Of a stretch of DNA of 64,000 nucleotides, positions 48,395 through 60,229 are shown one piece after another. The notes beneath the pieces are model-generated. The model did not search any database, was not told where the DNA came from, and worked only from the letters and a program-made list of their open reading frames with translations. Made by a program: the position numbers and the translations under genes. Source of the DNA: Gnetum montanum (lineage: Eukaryota; Streptophyta; Gnetopsida; Gnetales; Gnetaceae); contig MNCI01035854.1 in NCBI GenBank assembly GCA_015680685.1, positions 253,654 to 317,653 on the forward strand, written 5' to 3'. Every line of letters starts with the position of its first letter. Positions within the stretch are counted from its first letter, which is position 1.

Positions 48395-49412
48395 TGTCAA
48401 GCGACCCCCTCAACGCGACCACGTTGATGTGGGATTTGATGCATTGACGTATCCTTATCAACACAGTGTCTCTTTTCACCTATAAATACATGCTCACCAG
48501 CCATGTTTATGACATCTTTTGGTCATAGTTGTAGCAGAGCTCTTGCAGTTTTCTTGCTGAAAAGTTAGAATATTTTTCTAAGTGCTCGTGTCAACATAAG
48601 ATTTGATGCATTGACATGGCCTCGTCAACGCAGTGTCTATTTTCACCTATAAATATATGCTCACCCATCGTGTTTATGGCATATTTTGATCATAGTTGTA
48701 GCATAGCTCTTATAGTTTTCTTGCTTGAAAGTTAGAATATTTTTCTAAGTGCCTACAATAGGAGTTAAAAGAATGTACGTATCTTTATTTGAGCACTGTT
48801 GTACCTAAGCACAGCAGTGTATGCGACAATAAAGATGAGCTTTTTAATAAACCTTACAGCACTTCGAAATAGATTAATTGTTTACTTATGCATTTCATGT
48901 TTTATGCAATTTCCTTTAATGCTTTAAGTAATTAAGTAATCAATTAAGCTAAATTAAATAGCAATTAATTAACCACATAAGTACAACCACTTCGAACATA
49001 CTCTTGGTGCTTGGTAATCCCAATAACGTTTAACATTTGGTAACCCAGTAGTGTTAAACATGTTTTGGATGTGTACAGTAAGTGGGAACGAATGCTTATG
49101 TTGGAATTAGTTAGGTGTAGCTAGTTAAATTAAATTAGCAATTTAATTATTTTATTTTATACATTGTTCTTTACCATTAGGCGACTTAAAACATGAAACA
49201 TAAAAATGATAAAAATCATATGCCTCAATTGCACTTAACCATACCTTTGCATTTCACAAGTGTAATTGGGAAGAAAACAATTATAATGATTAGTTTCATT
49301 TCCTAGAGACTAGTGTACTTAGAAGGCTATATGTCCATGGAATTCAACTGGATCATGCTTGAATGCTTAGTGATTCGTATGGTTGGACATAGGGTCTACT
49401 CGCTGCTCATCA
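48395..49412 (+). repeat. 5' LTR of Ty3 element 3, with doubled promoter block
   Basis: The LTR is related to elements 1 and 2 ('gttagaatatttttctaagtg', 'gagcactgttgtacctaagc', 'gtgattcgtatggttggaca') and ends CTCATCA before a primer site. A 167-base tandem duplication (48433-48599 and 48600-48755) contains a TATAAATA in each copy (48481 and 48648). Without the duplication the length is about 850 bases, close to its relatives, so the left end must be at or near the gap. Confidence 0.8.
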
Positions 49413-49413
49413 T

Positions 49414-49430
49414 TGGCGTTGTTGCCAAAG
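49414..49430 (+). promoter_or_regulatory. Primer binding site, element 3
   Basis: 'tggcgttgttgccaaag' follows the LTR after one base and is the closest of the three sites to the complement of tRNA-Asp. Confidence 0.7.
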
Positions 49431-49571
49431 ATTTGTAGTTTGATATGTGCACTATCTAAGACTTAGTGAATATTATTTAAGATCGTTGGAATGAGCCCTA
49501 AGGTCACAATCATTCGAAAAAATAATAACTATAATTATAATTTAAGCCCACTAAATTTTCTCTAATTTAAA

Positions 49572-51850
49572 ATGTCTTCTTCTCACAAGCATGATGAGTT
49601 AAAACTGCCAATGCCCTAAGAATTCAAAGAGGTGCACACTCATCTAAATGAGTTTATACTTGATTTCACCTTCATCTTGCATTAGGATGAAAATTTGCGG
49701 TGGAGAGGTATGGAGGGCAATGTTGTGTTGCCTCTTGACCAATCTGTCCCTGAGATGCTACTCCAAACTCTTAAGAGGTTGGACATCCAGGATCTCCACA
49801 ATGAATACGTTATGTAGGAACATGATTATCAAGACTACCACCCCATAGAAACACAACACAAAAGAGATCAACGCCAACAGAAGCACCATGAAGCTATAAA
49901 GGGGAAATAGTTCACTAACTCCTTGTTCTTGCTAAACCAAAACAACAACAATGAGGATCCTTCCTCAAGGGGTTCTCAACATGAAGATTCTCCACCCCTT
50001 GACTTTAGTGAAGGGGTCTTGAACTTGAATCTATAGTCCACTATTAACAATTTGGGTTCAAGCAAAAGGGGGAGTCAAGGCAGGGGCTTGGGCAAGCATC
50101 ATGATGATAGTAAACTTGATGATTGTGGTCATGACAAGTGAAGAGGAGATGGCAAACACCGTGGTGGTGGCAGTCCTCCTCCCTCTTCGTCCTCTTCGTC
50201 TACATCTTCTTTTTGCTCCCCTGAATCTAATCAAAACTGTAGGGGACGAAATCATGATGGAGGTGAATGACGAGACAATGATTGTAGGCCCTACCATGAA
50301 TGGATGGATAGTAGAGGACATCATAGGCGTCATCGAAATTATGATGATGGTGAGCCTTTTCTGACAACTTGATGCATAATCAAAATTCCAACCAGGCACG
50401 TGAAAGATAGCAAAATTAAGAGTTTAGATATGAACAATATTTTCATATTTGAGGGAAGATATAACTCAGATCCATAGACCCATCTTCAAGCCTTTCACAA
50501 TGCTTGCGCCTTACAAAACATAAAAAATGACTTGCAAAAACTTAAGTTGTTCCCTGGGACACTCATAAAAGAAGAAAAAAGTTGGTACCACTCCTTAGAG
50601 CCGAAATCAATTCACAGATGGAGTACGATGCTTGAGCTGTTCAATGAATAATATCAGATGTACTTTATTGTGTCCAATTTGAGAAAGTAAATCCAAGGCT
50701 AGTGACAACGAACACATGAACTTTTTGACACAGCCATGGGCAAGTATTATTCCCTTTTACATAAATGTCCTAGCCATGGTTATTTTCAATGGGAGTAGCT
50801 TTACCATATCATAGATGAGCTTCGATGAGAAATGAGGAGAACTCTTGGGGTCTATGCCTAAGAGAGATTGTCATAAATAAGAGTCCATTAGATTCAAAGG
50901 CTAATTGAGCAAGTTGCAAAAGAAGAAGGTGAATTGAGAAAACAGGAAAGTGATAAAGAGTATAACTAGGATCCTTCCATTAGAAAAAGAAAGGTCCACT
51001 TTTGTGATAGTGAGGGAGAGGTACCACTTAATGAAGCGGTGCAATGAAAAACATTACCAATTCAAAAATCTATGTTTAAAATTTCAGCTAAGGTTGACAA
51101 AATGTGAGAATCTTTGGATGAAAAATGTTAAACTACTCTAAAAATTGAAGAAGAATGCAAAGAACAAGGTGGTGATTGTGACCATAAGAGAAGAAAAGAA
51201 GTTGAATGTGCCTACCAAAGGGGTAAGGACAAAGTTGTAGTAGTAGAAGAGGTTGTGGAGTCAAAATTAGATGATGATGGTGGGTGTGACCTCTACCAAT
51301 ATGAACATCCTAAGGGATGTTGCCATGTTGTGCCACACTTACAAGAATCTAGGTTGTATGCTTTAAATCCTAAACTAGCATGAAGGCAAGCATGCAAAAG
51401 ATTGTCTTATCCTCAAGGCAACCCAAGGCATCTCCACCAGCGACAACAAGCTTATTATCCAAGTGGAGCTCCACCACAACTGTATGAATAATATCAGTAA
51501 TGGCAACACCCACAGTCGTGGGGGATGCCACCATCCAGGCAATAGTACCCTTACAAGTAGCTAGATCTGTATGGGTCCACATTCAGCAACCCATGTCTTT
51601 ACATGACTCTTCGAGTCATGCTTCTTTTCAACATCACTACTACCCTCTAGAGTATCACAAAATTCATTTTCCATCTCTTAGAGATGAATCCCCATATCCT
51701 TATCATCCTCCCATCCTTCAACATATGTTCCTTTCCCCTCAACCTAATTACTGCCTGCTCCATCCATGTAGGGAAAAATTCTTACATAGCCATAGCAATG
51801 TAATGCTACCACGGCTATTAACTTACAACCAGCTCCTCAACCGAGTGGTT
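49572..51850 (+). pseudogene. Element 3 gag, decayed
   Basis: ATG at 49572 encodes MSSSHKHDELK. The Gag core reads 'SLDMNNIFIFEGRYNSDP' (about 50425), 'DLQKLKLFPGTLIKEEKSW' (about 50530) and 'KYYSLLHKCPSHGYF' (about 50735). The His/Asp-rich and Ser-rich spacer (about 50090-50330) is shared with element 1. Many stops fall at Gln/Trp positions. ORFs in the repeat-coded spacer on either strand are not real genes. Confidence 0.75.
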
Positions 51851-52233
51851 TGAAACCTATATCTCATAAAAGGCCATTCTTTTGAACCAATAGCCCTACA
51901 AAGCCCTCACCAACTTATGTAGTTGGTCACCCTATGTTTCTTTCATCCTTTGCATCCATTCCTTTCAAGATCCCTTCAAACCAAATGCCTCCCAAGATCC
52001 ACACAATCATGTTAACCCATGCTATATCTGATTGAATCAAGGTTGGTAACCTTCCCAAGAAAAGAGTTGATCTTGAAAGTCCTCTCATCTACTTATAGAT
52101 TACAGGAAATGAGCTATGTAAGGCTCTTCTCGATTCAAGTTCTAGCATTAATCTAATTTTCCATGAAATGTACAATGCCTAGAACCTGCCTCCTCTCAAG
52201 AAGAGCAATATTCATTTAGAAATGGCTAATCAG
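51851..52233 (+). pseudogene. Element 3 protease start, interrupted
   Basis: The frame continues into 'GNELCKALLDSSSSINLIF' (about 52108-52165), equivalent to the protease active-site loop of element 1; here the Asp is kept but the Gly of the DSG motif is Ser. Coding similarity stops at about 52230, where a TGTGACGTCC sequence begins. RT and integrase of this element are not in the window, in line with a large insertion here. Confidence 0.6.
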
Positions 52234-53028
52234 TGTGACGTCCGAAAACGTCGGTGGCTGGAACACTAAGAGGTCTATGGGCATACAACCTCACCTCGAA
52301 TTCATGCGAGGGCCATGTTGGGAAAAATGGAAACGAGGTGCCCTAAATGGTTTGGTTAATTAGATAAGGACTTTCATGGTGTAATAACAACCATTTGTAA
52401 AAAGGGTGTTTAGTGAGTTTAGTTGGGACAAGCAAGAACATAACGTAGAGTCTCAACGTGTGAAGAAATGCACCACCCCAAGATTGGGGAGTGTAACTTT
52501 TGATTGAACAATGCGTGAAACTGGTACACGGTGTCAGGCAAGCACAGCAGCAGCATGGCAGTGTGATCATAGTCTTTGGAACATCACGGACGTGGTGCTA
52601 GTAGCTACCGAAGAGGCTAAATCTATTGGGCTAGTAGTTGTCACACTGTGGGGTTGCAAGGGAGATGGTGTCACAGTACTTTCCAAGATGTCAGCCTCGG
52701 GTGCTCAAGTGCGAGAGTAGTGAAGATGCTAAGAATGCTCAAATGATTCGCTAACCCCTAAAATGATGATCATTGGGGTATTTATAGGGTTAGGGTCAAC
52801 GTGATGTGTGAACTAGACACCACGTGGCTTAGGTGCCACATGGCATGGACATGGACAAGCCACGCTGACATGTTACACTCAAAGTATTATGCTCTATAGG
52901 ACAGAGATGGGAACCCAGAGACTACCGAACTATGAGCACACCGCCCAAACTGCATGTGCTAGAGTTTATGAGACCACCATGTACCTATAAAGAATGTCAA
53001 AATAATACAACATGGAGTCTATGCTCCA
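52234..53028 (-). repeat. Probable 3' LTR of minus-strand Tat element 4
   Basis: On the minus strand the stretch ends in GGACGTCACA at 52234, where element 3 coding is cut. It contains a TATAAATA (52779-52786) followed by a transcript-start-like region. A purine-rich 'ggaagagggggaaga' sits just before its likely start near 53028. No second copy was found in the window, so the boundaries rest on these signals only. A 69-codon ORF at 52511-52720 is not supported as a gene. Confidence 0.4.
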
Positions 53029-53198
53029 GGACTATGTCTTCCCCCTCTTCCAAGTAGGGTTAAGTGTAGGGACAAATTTGGGGATCAATGGGGGGGGGTG
53101 CAAAAGCAAGGCAAACTACTGATCTTCGTTGCTGGAGGGACATCAAAGCTGCAATTAATGTCGATGCCAAGTTCTGGGAGCTGAAGGCATTTTTCATG

Positions 53199-53905
53199 TG
53201 TCACACTATCTACACTACACAACATAGCAGAGCGTAGTATGAATACTTAGTCAATTTTTTGCAAATTTTGATGTCATGCTATCTATGCTACACAATGTAA
53301 TAGAGCGTAGCACAAGGACTTTGATAAATTTTAACCAAATTTGCAATGTCCCTTTATGGCACGCTAATCACACTCTAGGATGTAGCAAGATTGGTAGCCT
53401 TGGCAGTCAGAAAATTGCCAAATGCATCTTCCTTGTCAGGATAGCTTGATAGATCCCTGTCCAACACTTAGAAAAATTTTGGCCCTTAAACCTGTGTCAA
53501 GGTTGCTATGCTGTGCAGCATAGTAGAGCATGACAACTCAAGAGATGAGAAATTTGCCAAACTATCTTTTCCATGGTGAGCACTTTTTGACAGACTCTAG
53601 CTTGGTACTTAGGTGGACTGACAAATGGGACATGTGTCAAGCTGGGCAAGCTGGAGAGCATAGCAAGCTTAACAGTCCAATAGATAGAAAATTTGCTGAC
53701 CTATTTGATCCATCCCAAGTGACCTTTGATCGCTTCTAGCTTGACATTCATGCAGATTGGTCATGGAATTGTGTGCTACGCTGGTTGTGTTGGGGAGCGT
53801 AGCAAGTAGACTTAGAAAAGTTTTTCAAAAATTAGGATTTCAAGTGTGCTATGCTGTCTACACTACACATCATGACACTAAACTTAGAAAAATTTTTCCC
53901 AAGTT
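53199..53905 (+). repeat. Irregular array of hairpin-bearing modules
   Basis: At least five modules (about 53199, 53270, 53490, 53765, 53840) combine an inverted pair such as 'tgctatgctg'/'cagcatag' with a following 'acttagaaaaatttt'-like block. The module design and orientation match the regular array at 60610-61010. No ORF of note. Confidence 0.6.
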
Positions 53906-55464
53906 GTAATACTCAAACAAATTTGCCATTGAACTGCAGGAGCTCGAAATCGGTGGTGTTTCATTGGCCCCTCTTTGTTGAAGTCTAGAGGATTGACCTG
54001 AGAGACATCAACAAAGAATACGAAACACCATGATGAACATAATACCAACACCGTTCATCAGTGCCTGCTTTGACAACTCTTTGCTGTGCTTAAGAGTGCC
54101 AAGGAAATGGCATATGGAGGAAATGGTTTAAGGAGATGGGTCAAGGGACAATGTATGGAGAGGATATCTAGAGGATGCAAAGTTATGACAGCTTGTCGCC
54201 AAAGCATGATCCCTTCTCGGAGTGCTTGTAAGGGAGTCAGCATGCAGAGAGGGCCTACCTTTCGAATTTTGACCTCTTGTCGAAGTGCTTGTGAGATGGT
54301 TGATCCAGGGCTGGACCGGTTACGAAATAGTAACTATGCCATTTGACTTGGGCACTTGGCTTATTCCATTTTCTTTTGCTTTTACTTTGTTTTCTTTTTT
54401 TTTCTCTCTTTCTCTCTTTTATTTTTCTTTTCTTTTCTTTTTCACTTTTTCTTCCTTTTGTGTTGCTGAACAAATTGTGTGCCAACATTTACTTAGAGGC
54501 AACTGCATCGCATCTGTAGGACAAGTGTTTCCTCCCTCGGATGAGTTGCGTTACGTTTTTCATGGGTTCAACTATTAATTGCAGGAAAGGTTTCATGTGC
54601 ATTGGGGAAGATTACAAGGGATATGGGAGATTGCAAGATCAAGAGGTAGAGGTCAATTGGTTGAGGGGATAGTAGGGATGTGCACTCTCAAGTAGCTAAG
54701 TGAGCTGAAGTAGACACATTGGAACAATATGGTGCCATGCCATTGTGATGACATGCATCCTTAAACGGCGTCGCCCAGGCCTCATCCTGCAAACACAATG
54801 CAAAGAAAACAAGAAAAACAACCACCACATGAGATGAGAACAAAGTCCTATTTGTCAGGGACATTGCCAAGGTTGTGAGTGTTGTGTCAATTGCGAGCAC
54901 ATGCAATGTCCAAAGTAGCAAGGCTAGCGCAGGTGTCGGCGGTGGTAGGCTGGGAAAGCTCTAGTAGCCACACCAGAAGTGGACACCCAAGTGGCTAGAG
55001 GCAATCGTGATGCAGGTGCTTAGGAATCCTTACTAAAGGAAAAAGCTAGGAAACTCAGCTATAGGACGAGGGGCCATGTCGTTGAATGCTCTTTTAGACT
55101 TAGATGATGGTGAGGGTCGGAGGATGGTAGCATTGTGGCTATGCCATAGTACTGTTGGGACTCCAAAAAGTGCTGTTGATGGTGAGAGCTATGACCAAGA
55201 TGATTGGTGATGGTGACAGTAGCTCCGAAAGGTCAGCAAGATGCCAAATGTCATCTCTAGAAGATCAGCAAGATGTCAGGGATGGTGATGTTGCAAATGT
55301 CCCAAAGGGTTCTTCCTTGACGACATGAACTTCATTTCTAGAACCGCAACGTCCCACCCCATCTTGCCCAAGAGGTGTGGGCAGATGATGTAGGGTTGGA
55401 AGTATTCTTGCTCGCTTGTCCGCAGAGCTGTATGTGTTGAATTGTAGATGCCAAATTGCAAACC
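53906..55464. other. Element 4 3' non-coding region, unresolved part
   Basis: No conserved coding motif on either strand. Pyrimidine-rich tract at 54365-54460. Tat-lineage elements commonly carry a long region between pol and the 3' LTR, which fits this stretch. ORFs of 60-97 codons are chance-like. Confidence 0.4.
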
Positions 55465-55740
55465 CAATTTTAGGTCTTGGTAGACTGCATGTTGTGTTAG
55501 TTTAAAGTCCTAACAGACCATCGTCATGGTTTAAGGTCTAGGTGGACTATGTTGTGCTAGTTTCAAGTCTTAGCAAACCACTATGTTAGTTTAACATTGT
55601 AGCAAATGGTGAATGGCTAGTTTAAGATCATAGTGGACCATGTTATGGGTGCTAGTTTAGAGTCATAGCCCAAGAATGTTTTTTGCCAGTTTAATGTTGT
55701 AGCGGATGTTTGTGCCAGTTTAACATCATAGTAGACATTT
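55465..55740. repeat. About nine-unit tandem array, period near 30 bases
   Basis: Units begin 'gctagtttaa' or a close variant, followed by 'gtcatagtggacca'-like sequence, at about 55465, 55496, 55527, 55556, 55585, 55616, 55651, 55685 and 55714. One more unit ('gctagtttaaggtcgtagcg') lies alone at 59451, on the other side of the pol gene and in the same orientation. Confidence 0.75.
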
Positions 55741-55779
55741 TCTTACCTTGTTCTTGTCGTTGGTGTGATATTGCATCTC

Positions 55780-56900
55780 AGGTGTAGTATGAATTTAGGT
55801 ACGAGTGGTTTATAGGAGTGGCAAACTCATTACCGTCTAGATCAGCAAACTTGAAGGCTTCGTTGTCATATGCCTTTATGACTAAGAAAGGCCCTTCCCA
55901 GTTGGCTGAGAACTTGTCCGTCGACTCGTAGATGATCTTGAGGACCAAGTCCTCCTTCTTGATTAGCCATTGATGCTAATTATAATGATTCTTTTGCCAT
56001 TGATTTTCTTAATACCACTTGATGTGATCAAGCATTTACATGTGCTCCTCCTCTATAGAGTTGAGGTCAACGACCCTTAACTCATTGTTCTAAGCCTCAT
56101 CAATGAAGCTCGAGAAGATCATGTAGAGTAATGGGACCTGCAATTCAAGAGGGAACATTGCTTCAAATCCATACACAAGACTATATGACATTTTACTTGT
56201 TGCTATTCTACATGTCATGTAGTAGGCCCATAACGCGTAGACTAGTTGTTCATGCCATCGTCGTTTGCCATTATTAAGCATCCTCTTCAGAAGGTTGACA
56301 ATGACCTTATTTGTAGCCTCTGCTTAACCATTCGCCTGTGGGTAGTATGATGATGAGAAGGAATGTTTGATGCCAAGGCTTTCGTAGAAGGCTTTGGTCT
56401 CTGCACTGCTAAATTATGGCCCATTGTCTATGACTATAATCATGGGGAGACTAAATCAGGTCACTATGTTGTCAAGAATGAATTTGCAAACTTGTTGCGA
56501 TGTTTTCTGCCTAAGGGGAATGTCTTTAACCCACTTCATGAAATATTCAGTGGTAGTAATGATGAAACTATGTCCTATGAAAGACTTAGGTATTATAGGC
56601 CCGATGATATCCAATCCCCAACGTTGGAATGACCACATGATCTACGTAGTATGCAGTTCAATGGGTGGCACATGCATTAGATTTCTATGTCACTCACATG
56701 CGTCACATGCCCTAACCTTCAAGACGCAATCATGCTCCATGTAAGGTTAGTAATAGCCTAGGCATCTGGTTTTTTCTGCCATTTCCCTAGGAGCTATATG
56801 ACCTCCACATAGTCCCTCATGGACTTGGTCAATGATCTTTTGCGTTTTGCTACCACTAACGTAGGTTAACAGTATTCCATCATAGGATCTACAACACAAG
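55780..56900 (-). pseudogene. Element 4 (Tat lineage) integrase
   Basis: Read on the minus strand: zinc-finger part 'VHEGLCGGHIAPREMAEK' then 'CLGYY' (about 56770-56840), catalytic core 'RWGLDIIGPIIPKS' (about 56590-56620), and 'YYPQANG' before 'AEATNKVIVNLLKRML' (about 56275-56345). The end reads 'KAYDNEAFKFADLDGNEF' (about 55830-55880). Stops, for example a TAA where Gln is expected after QANG, and frameshifts make it inactive. Confidence 0.8.
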
Positions 56901-56986
56901 ATGCTATCACCTACAAGGATGTACTATTGTGACCGCTTTCGTACGACATCTTTCTGGGTAGAGGTTAAGTTTTGTGAGGGCTCTCC

Positions 56987-57980
56987 CTATTGGAGGTATG
57001 TCTTAATATTATCATACCACTCCTGAACGTGCGCTATGCTTACAGATGCAATGTTCATTGTGTGAGTCATAGGCTCAGTGCAATTCTTTATTGAAGTGGG
57101 CAAAGTGGAAAACATATTTGGCGCTATGCTTAAGGCTAAGGTAGCTAGTGCATCAGTTATGGCATTTTCATTTCTGGGGATATGTTGGACATCTATTGTT
57201 GCAAATTGTTTAAGTAAGTGCTTTGCCAAATCACAATAAGGTTGTAGATGTTATGCTTTACAAGTGTAAACCTCTACGACTTGGTTAATGATTAGCTGTG
57301 AATCGCCTTGGACTGCTATGTCTTGGATTTCTAGCTCTTGAGTTGCTAAGATGCCTCTGAGGAGACCTTCATACTCCGCCACGTTGTTTGTACAAGGAAA
57401 TGCAAAGTGATATGTGAAGGGTTGGATCTTCTCGGAGGGAAATGTAATAACGATAGCTGCACTACCATCTTGTGTGGTTGAAGCACCATCAAAGTGTAAG
57501 ATAGCCTCAAAGTTTGCAGGTACTTGGCTTATGCTGTTAACATGTTCATCTAAGAATTTTAGATCTATCGTTGCTTGATCATTTATTGGTGAAGCCATGA
57601 GTTGTGCGGCTATTGCTTAACCTTTTGTGGATGCTTGCACTATGCAGTGCAGGTCAAACTCCGTGGTTATTGCCTTCCACCTTGCTATTCGGTTACTTTC
57701 ATATATGTTTGTTGTAATGGCCCTAAGTATGTTAATTTTGCATATGACATTAACTTGACTATGGAAAAGGTAGTGTCTCCACTTTTTAAGTGCAAAGACT
57801 AAGGTGAGACAATTCTTCTCCACATCATTATATTTCACCTCATGTGCTACTAGTGCATAGCTTAAGTAGTAAATAGGGACCTCAGAGCCATCATCTCACT
57901 TTTGGCAAAGTAGAGAAGCAATGGATGTATCTGAGGTTGCAAGGTAAATATAGAATGGTTTATCTCCCTGTCAAGGGTAG
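56987..57980 (-). pseudogene. Element 4 RNase H plus second, archaeal-type RNase H
   Basis: The first RNase H ends with 'KYNDVEKNCLTLVFALKKWR' and 'ESNRIARWKAITTEFDL' (about 57640-57838). A second RNase H follows directly: 'LHFDGASTTQDGSAAIV' (about 57470-57510), 'NNVAEYEGLLRGILA' (about 57350-57395), 'VQGDSQLIINQV' (about 57280-57315) and 'HIPRNENAITDALATLA' (about 57130-57180). These carry the D, E, D and D positions of an intact RNase H fold. Two RNase H domains in tandem are diagnostic of the Tat (Ogre/Retand-like) lineage of plant Ty3 elements. Confidence 0.85.
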
Positions 57981-58176
57981 ATGGTTAGAAGTTGCACTAG
58001 CTCCTTTTTCAAGTTGTCAAATGCCTCTTGGCATTGAGCTGTCCACTCAAAGTGGACTCCTTTTTTAAGCAAATGTTGCATTGGCTGCAACTTGTCAGTT
58101 AACCTCATGATAAACGTACGTATGAACTGTAGCCTATCTTGTAACCCACGTGACTCCTTAAGGTTTGTTGGTGGTG

Positions 58177-59274
58177 CTAGTTGGTGATAGCCTTAACTTT
58201 GTTAGGGTCCATGCATATACCTACCTCTGATACCATAAAGCTTAACATGCGACCAATTTTAATGCCAAAGACACACTTTTTAGGATTAAGCCTAAAGTCA
58301 TCTCTAAGGCAATGTTTAAGGACACGGTCCAAGTCATCTGCGTGGTCATGAGCCACTTTGGACTTAACGACTATGTCATCAATGTAGTCATTGAGCAAAT
58401 CTAATAGATAATCGTTGAAGATGTATGTCCTTGCACGTTGATATGTTGCTCCTGCGTTCTTTAGCCCAAAGGGCATCATTGTATAACAGAATGTACCCTA
58501 GGGGGTCATGAAAGTAGTGCTAAGCTGGTGCTCTAAGTTGATTCAAATTTGGTTGTACCCTGAGAACTTGTCCATGAAGGACAATAAGGCATGATCGACC
58601 GTAGTATCGATGAGTTGGTCAATACTAGGCAATGGAAAATTATCTTTAATGGTTGCCTTGTTTAGGTCCCGGAAGTTTATGCAAATACGTATACTTCCAT
58701 TTTTCTTAGGGACAACTACGATGTTCAAAACCCAGTTGGCATAGTCAACTACCCAGATGAAACTAGCTTTGTAAAGCTTAGTGATCTCATCGCAGATGGC
58801 CAATGCGACCTTAGGCTTAACTTTGAGAGCTTTTTGTTTAACTGGCTTGACGCGAGGATCTAGGATAATGTTATGTTATATTATACGAGGATTCAAGCCT
58901 GGCATGTCCTCGTAGGACCATGCAAACAGCTTAACATTGTGACTAAGGACTTTAGAGATGCTTTGTTGGATTTGAGGCTCTAACAAAGAACTAAGTTTCA
59001 ATGTCTTCACCTCACCTTTGCATGTCGTTATAGGGACTTCTATGAGGGGATCCTCGGTTAGGTCACTTTCTTCTAAGTCTAGAGCTCGAACTAGATGTTC
59101 TGGCCAGTCTAGCGATGTCTCTAGAGATGCTACATTTGTGTCATATGCAAGCGACTCAAAGTCCAAGAGGTTTGTGTTTATGCATTTCGTCAATTTTCCA
59201 TAAGGTTTAGTCAAGACTAAAGGCGAATGGAGATTCTCGTATGTGTTCATTTTTCCAAAGGTCCTGCAAAACAA
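58177..59274 (-). pseudogene. Element 4 reverse transcriptase
   Basis: From the right: a spacer 'HNVKLFAWSYEDMPGLNP' (about 58885-58940), RT blocks 'WVLNIVVVPKKNGSIRICIN' (about 58675-58745), 'FPLPSIDQLID' (about 58612), 'SFMDKFSGYNQI', 'MMPFGLKNAGATYQRA' (about 58430-58479) and the catalytic 'LNDYIDDIVVKS' (about 58355-58395). The YIDD box is intact. One frame break lies near 58490-58540 and stops occur near 58870. The first residues follow a good acceptor (tttttttagttgttttgcag), compatible with the intron known between gag-pro and RT in Ogre elements. Confidence 0.82.
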
Positions 59275-59620
59275 CTAAAAAAATGTCAAGCGACACTTGT
59301 CTTAATACAGAAAGAGGCATAAAATAAGGAAGGCAATGGTATGGAAACTTAATTAGCTATGCAGTATATAAAGTGATTTATTTTATATGTTTGTTATTAT
59401 ATATACATATATATTTTTTCTTTTTTACGACCTCAATTGGCCATAAAATTGCTAGTTTAAGGTCGTAGCGAGCCATAGATTATGCATGTGATATAGGTTT
59501 AATCAAAGCTTGAAAGGTTTAAAACATAAGATCGAATGAAGTGTTTATAGGGCAAGCAGAAAAAATGTAAAAAAATTTCTAAGTGTAGGAAGATGGGGAA
59601 ACTTAAAAAAAAATTTCTAA
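59275..59620 (-). other. Leader or intron upstream of element 4 RT
   Basis: Non-coding, with a TA-rich simple stretch (59385-59415) and one 'gctagtttaag' unit (59451). No gag-pro coding was found on the minus strand to the right, so element 4 is truncated or its 5' half has been replaced near 59620. Confidence 0.45.
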
Positions 59621-59770
59621 CTCTAGGTGTTACACTCGTTCTGCATTATGTACAGGACACGGGACGTCCTACGTGTAACACGGGACATGAAATGTCCTAG
59701 GGGGTGATGTGTCCTTTGACCTTGAAAGCTATAAATAGGGGTTTCACCCATGGTAAACTTATTATTTTCA
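59620..59770 (+). promoter_or_regulatory. Plus-strand promoter, possible LTR start
   Basis: A 'tgttacactcg' start and GTCCT-rich short repeats ('acgggacgtcct', 'tgaaatgtcct') lead to 'gctataaataggggtttc' at about 59729, a strong plant-type TATA box. It faces the arrays and exons to the right. No matching second LTR was found, so 'LTR' remains a guess. Confidence 0.5.
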
Positions 59771-60229
59771 CCGTTAGAGCCAATAGTCATTTGAGCGTAG
59801 TGTAGCTAAGGCAGAGCATAGCAGCCACAGAGGAAAGCTAGAGCATGACAACAGGGAAGCTAGAGCATGACAATCACAGATGGTATGTAAAAACAAACGT
59901 AGACATCTTGGCCTTCCCAACGTTGATGAAGGTGAGCATACCCTGAGGCGCCTTTCCAGGGCACACATTGAGGAGTGCTAGGAGACACCATTTGCCAGGT
60001 AAGCCATCATGCTCCACTCATGATTTTTTGTTCCTTCTTGCTTCCTACTTGTTTTTGAGCTTTTTGGGATTTTGGGTTTGGGGGTGGCCTGCCATGTGTA
60101 AGGATCGCCGCCACCACCATCGCCACCACCACTATGTTGTGACCAAGGAGGGTGTGCACACTGTGCATTTCTTTTTCCTTTCTTTTAACCTATTTTTTGT
60201 TTTGGCATCAAGGGTTTGTGTGTGCCTTA
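59771..60229 (+). other. Leader of the plus-strand unit
   Basis: Contains 'gagcgtagtgtagc' and 'agcatagcagcc' motifs like those of the 53.2 kb array, a duplicated 'gctagagcatgacaa' and a CCACCAT-rich stretch (60108-60136). A TATA-proximal ORF at 59968-60237 has no known domain. Confidence 0.4.

Noticed and set aside
47710-48479. Long ORFs spanning the N run
   Set aside because: They consist of unknown bases read as open and carry no information.
54255-54578. ORFs over the CTTT-rich tract
   Set aside because: Low-complexity pyrimidine tract; the Lys- or Phe-rich translations are artefacts.
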